64,000 nucleotides of DNA. It comes from an uncultured Oscillospiraceae bacterium (GTDB lineage Bacteria > Bacillota > Clostridia > Oscillospirales > Oscillospiraceae). The stretch spans positions 62,001-126,000 of the forward strand of contig CAKTIM010000001.1 of NCBI GenBank assembly GCA_934565795.1, in the 5' to 3' direction. Below, one piece after another: positions 62,177 through 64,000 of the stretch. A program made the translations under genes and the position numbers. Below the pieces are notes generated by a model, which saw nothing but the letters and a program-made list of their open reading frames with translations, was not told the DNA's origin and did not search any database. How positions within the stretch are numbered: position 1 is the first letter of the stretch; every line of letters starts with the position of its first letter.

Positions 62177-62590
62177 ATGGATAACCGCAAACAAATTCTT
62201 CGGCAGACAGGAGAAATTGCCCTGGGTGTAGCTCTGTGCACCGGGCTAATGCTTGTGATCTATTACGGGCTCGGGAAATTCAGCACGAAGGTGCTTTGGG
62301 GCGCTATGGCAGGCTTTGCGTTGGGTGTTCTGAATTTTCTTGCGATGGCCGTCATGGCCTCCCGCGCCGCTGATAAGGCCCAGGAGCAGGATGTCCGCGC
62401 CGGGAAGGCGCTGATGCAAGGCTCCTACCTGGGGCGGATGGTGCTACTGTTCGTGATCCTGGTGGTGCTGGCCAAGGCCGGGCTGTGCGACCCGCTGGCC
62501 ATGGTCATTCCGCTGGTGTTTGTCCGCCCGGTCATTACTGTGATCGAGCTGATGGGAAAGAAAAAGTCCAAGGAGGAACCTGCAAAATGA
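62177..62590 (+). CDS. atpI: ATP synthase subunit I (AtpI)
   Basis: 137 residues with four membrane helices (residues about 14-32, 40-58, 85-103, 106-124) and a basic end (KKKSKEEPAK). Position between atpZ and atpB and the topology identify it; sequence conservation in this family is low. Stop overlaps the atpB start as ATGA. Confidence 0.85.
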   Translation: MDNRKQILRQTGEIALGVALCTGLMLVIYYGLGKFSTKVLWGAMAGFALGVLNFLAMAVMASRAADKAQEQDVRAGKALMQGSYLGRMVLLFVILVVLAKAGLCDPLAMVIPLVFVRPVITVIELMGKKKSKEEPAK

Positions 62591-63495
62591 ATGTAGAAGT
62601 AACCGGCCCTTCCATACTGTTTACCCTGCCGATCCTGGGCGGAATCAACGTGACCCAGACGCTGCTGTCCTCCGCCATTGTAACGGTGCTGCTGTGCTGC
62701 TGCTTTGTCTGGCTGGGCAAGGGTATCACCAAGCGCCCCGGCGGCAAGCAGGTGCTGGTGGAAAAGGGTCTTGGAATGCTGTATGACATGACCATTCAGA
62801 CCATGGGCGAACACAACGCCAGGTGGTTCCCCTTTATCTGCACTCTGTTTCTGAGCAGCATCTGCGGGAGCCTGATTGGCATGACCGGCTTCCTGCGCTC
62901 CTCCACCGCCGACCTGAGCACCACCCTGACCTGGGCAGTGATGGTCAGCGTGATCATCTGGTACAACAACATCAAAGCCAACGGCTTTCTGGGCTGGCTG
63001 AAGGGCTTCACCGAGCCGGTGGCCGTCATGACCCCCATGAACCTGGTATCCGAGGTGGCGCAGCCCGTTTCCATGGCCTTCCGTCACTTTGGCAACGTGG
63101 CCGGCGGCGGCGTGATCACCTCTATTCTCTATACTGCCCTTTCCATGCTGTCCGCGATCATTCTGAATGCCATTTCCTCCAGCGGAATTGCGGTATCCAT
63201 CGTAATGATGGTGCTTGCCGTGGGCCTGCTGGTGTGGAACAGCCGGGACAAGAAAAAATGGCGGCTGATTGTTGGCATTCTCTTTGCCCTGTTGGGTGTA
63301 TTCGGCCTGCTTCAGGCGCTGGACATCATTTCCGGCGTGCCGGTTCTGGCGCTGGGTATCCCCGCTGTATTGTCTCTTTACTTTGACATTTTCTCCGGCT
63401 TTGTGCAGGCCCTGGTCTTTACGCTGCTGACCATGGTCTATGTGGCCGGTTCCTGCCCCGAGCCGGAGGAGGCCGGGAAGCAGGCGGCAGCCTGA
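62587..63495 (+). CDS. atpB: ATP synthase subunit a
   Basis: 302 residues; the FO stator subunit that passes ions to the c-ring. The essential arginine is Arg166 in VAQPVSMAFRHFGN (E. coli Arg210 equivalent). It is longer than most bacterial a subunits; the extra length is an additional hydrophobic C-terminal stretch from about residue 205. Starts by ATGA overlap with atpI. Confidence 0.93.
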   Translation: MNVEVTGPSILFTLPILGGINVTQTLLSSAIVTVLLCCCFVWLGKGITKRPGGKQVLVEKGLGMLYDMTIQTMGEHNARWFPFICTLFLSSICGSLIGMTGFLRSSTADLSTTLTWAVMVSVIIWYNNIKANGFLGWLKGFTEPVAVMTPMNLVSEVAQPVSMAFRHFGNVAGGGVITSILYTALSMLSAIILNAISSSGIAVSIVMMVLAVGLLVWNSRDKKKWRLIVGILFALLGVFGLLQALDIISGVPVLALGIPAVLSLYFDIFSGFVQALVFTLLTMVYVAGSCPEPEEAGKQAAA

Positions 63496-63550
63496 TCTAC
63501 TTTTGTCAACCATAAAAATTTTTATAAAAAAACATTAGGAGGAACTTTTT

Positions 63551-63796
63551 ATGGAATTAGCACAAGGAATCGCAATCTTGGGTAAGGCACTGGGCGCTGG
63601 CCTGTGCATGGGCATCGGCGCTATCGGCCCCGCCATCGGCGAAGGCAACGCCGTCTCTCACGCGCTGGAGGGCATGGCCCGTCAGCCGGAAGCCACCAGC
63701 AACCTGCGTACCAACATGATCCTGGGCTGCGCCATCACCGAGACCACCGGCATTTACTCCCTGCTGATCGCCTTCGTTATCATGTTCGCCCTGTAA
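63551..63796 (+). CDS. atpE: ATP synthase subunit c with two-carboxylate Na+-type site
   Basis: 81-residue hairpin of two helices with the polar loop ARQPE. The ion site is Glu64 followed by Thr65-Thr66 and Tyr69 (TETTGIY), with a second glutamate Glu31 (AIGEGN) where Na+ enzymes usually have Gln. This matches the Na+-binding pattern (Gln/Glu32, Glu65, Ser/Thr66, Tyr70 in Ilyobacter/Fusobacterium numbering), so Na+ coupling is likely. Ribosome site TTAGGAGGAAC. Confidence 0.95.
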   Translation: MELAQGIAILGKALGAGLCMGIGAIGPAIGEGNAVSHALEGMARQPEATSNLRTNMILGCAITETTGIYSLLIAFVIMFAL

Positions 63797-63835
63797 TCCC
63801 CTTTCGTTTCCAGAAATCGAAAGGAGGAAATCACA

Positions 63836-64000
63836 ATGGGTACTGAAGGATTTATCAACGTAAACTTCTGGACCGCTCTGTTTACCCTGCTCAATTTTCT
63901 CCTGGTTCTGTTCGTCGGCAAGAAATTTCTCTACGGCCCGGTCATGAAGATGATCCACGACCGTCAGAAGGAGATCGACGACATGTATGACGCCGCAGGC
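63836..64000 (+). CDS. atpF: ATP synthase subunit b, cut by window edge
   Basis: The first 55 residues are visible after AAGGAGGAAATC. An N-terminal membrane helix (FWTALFTLLNFLLVLFVGKKFLY) is followed by the start of the charged helix (HDRQKEIDDMYDAAG) typical of subunit b. The remaining atp genes should follow to the right. Confidence 0.93.
   Translation, partial: MGTEGFINVNFWTALFTLLNFLLVLFVGKKFLYGPVMKMIHDRQKEIDDMYDAAG

Overview
This 64-kb window looks like the chromosome of a GC-rich Clostridia-class Firmicute, most likely a gut-type Oscillospiraceae/Ruminococcaceae member. That placement is inferred from strong GGAGG ribosome sites, T-box leaders, an ECF transporter module, ClpE, a Firmicute-type type I toxin, a Firmicute-style dxs-tlyA-nadK-argR-recN block and a large ATP synthase operon. 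There are no tRNA or rRNA genes, no CRISPR array, and no insertion sequence or prophage. Many genes are packed with 1-11 bp overlaps, which indicates long operons and translational coupling.

1-18.6 kb: one minus-strand catabolic unit. From its promoter near 17.45 kb it reads: a family-5 solute-binding protein, Opp-type permeases and ATPases, a HAD phosphatase, a GH105-type hydrolase, the myo-inositol pathway iolA-C-D-E-G-B, and a GH38 alpha-mannosidase that runs off the left edge. A divergent AraC regulator sits at the head. The layout suggests uptake of a glycosylated or uronyl-linked inositol compound, trimming by glycosidases and inositol breakdown. No iolJ aldolase is visible.

18.6-33.2 kb: a complete type I toxin-antitoxin locus (30-residue membrane peptide, antisense RNA, both terminators), then queA, dapA, an ABC exporter and a tyrosine T-box operon (M28-like membrane peptidase, tyrS, GNAT). 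Next come an ASCH protein and the operon OLE RNA - oapA - dxs - tlyA - nadK - argR - recN. The roughly 630-nt region before oapA has no coding capacity but dense inverted repeats. With its neighbours it fits an OLE (ornate, large, extremophilic) RNA with its membrane partner OapA. This is the most interesting locus in the window.

33.2-53 kb: tsaD-rimI-polA-cysS behind a cysteine T-box, an SH3-repeat lipoprotein, TspO, a cluster of four REP-like palindromes, an HExxH protein with ClpE, the ECF module ecfA1-ecfA2-ecfT-truA, an rRNA-methyltransferase-like gene, and a class A PBP with an unusual zinc-ribbon insert.

53-64 kb: a DUF1292 gene, a probable 6S RNA, a PpiC foldase, tldD/pmbA, a recD2-comF-mreB operon, and the start of the F-type ATP synthase operon (atpZ, I, B, E, F...). 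The c subunit there carries a two-carboxylate, Na+-type ion site.
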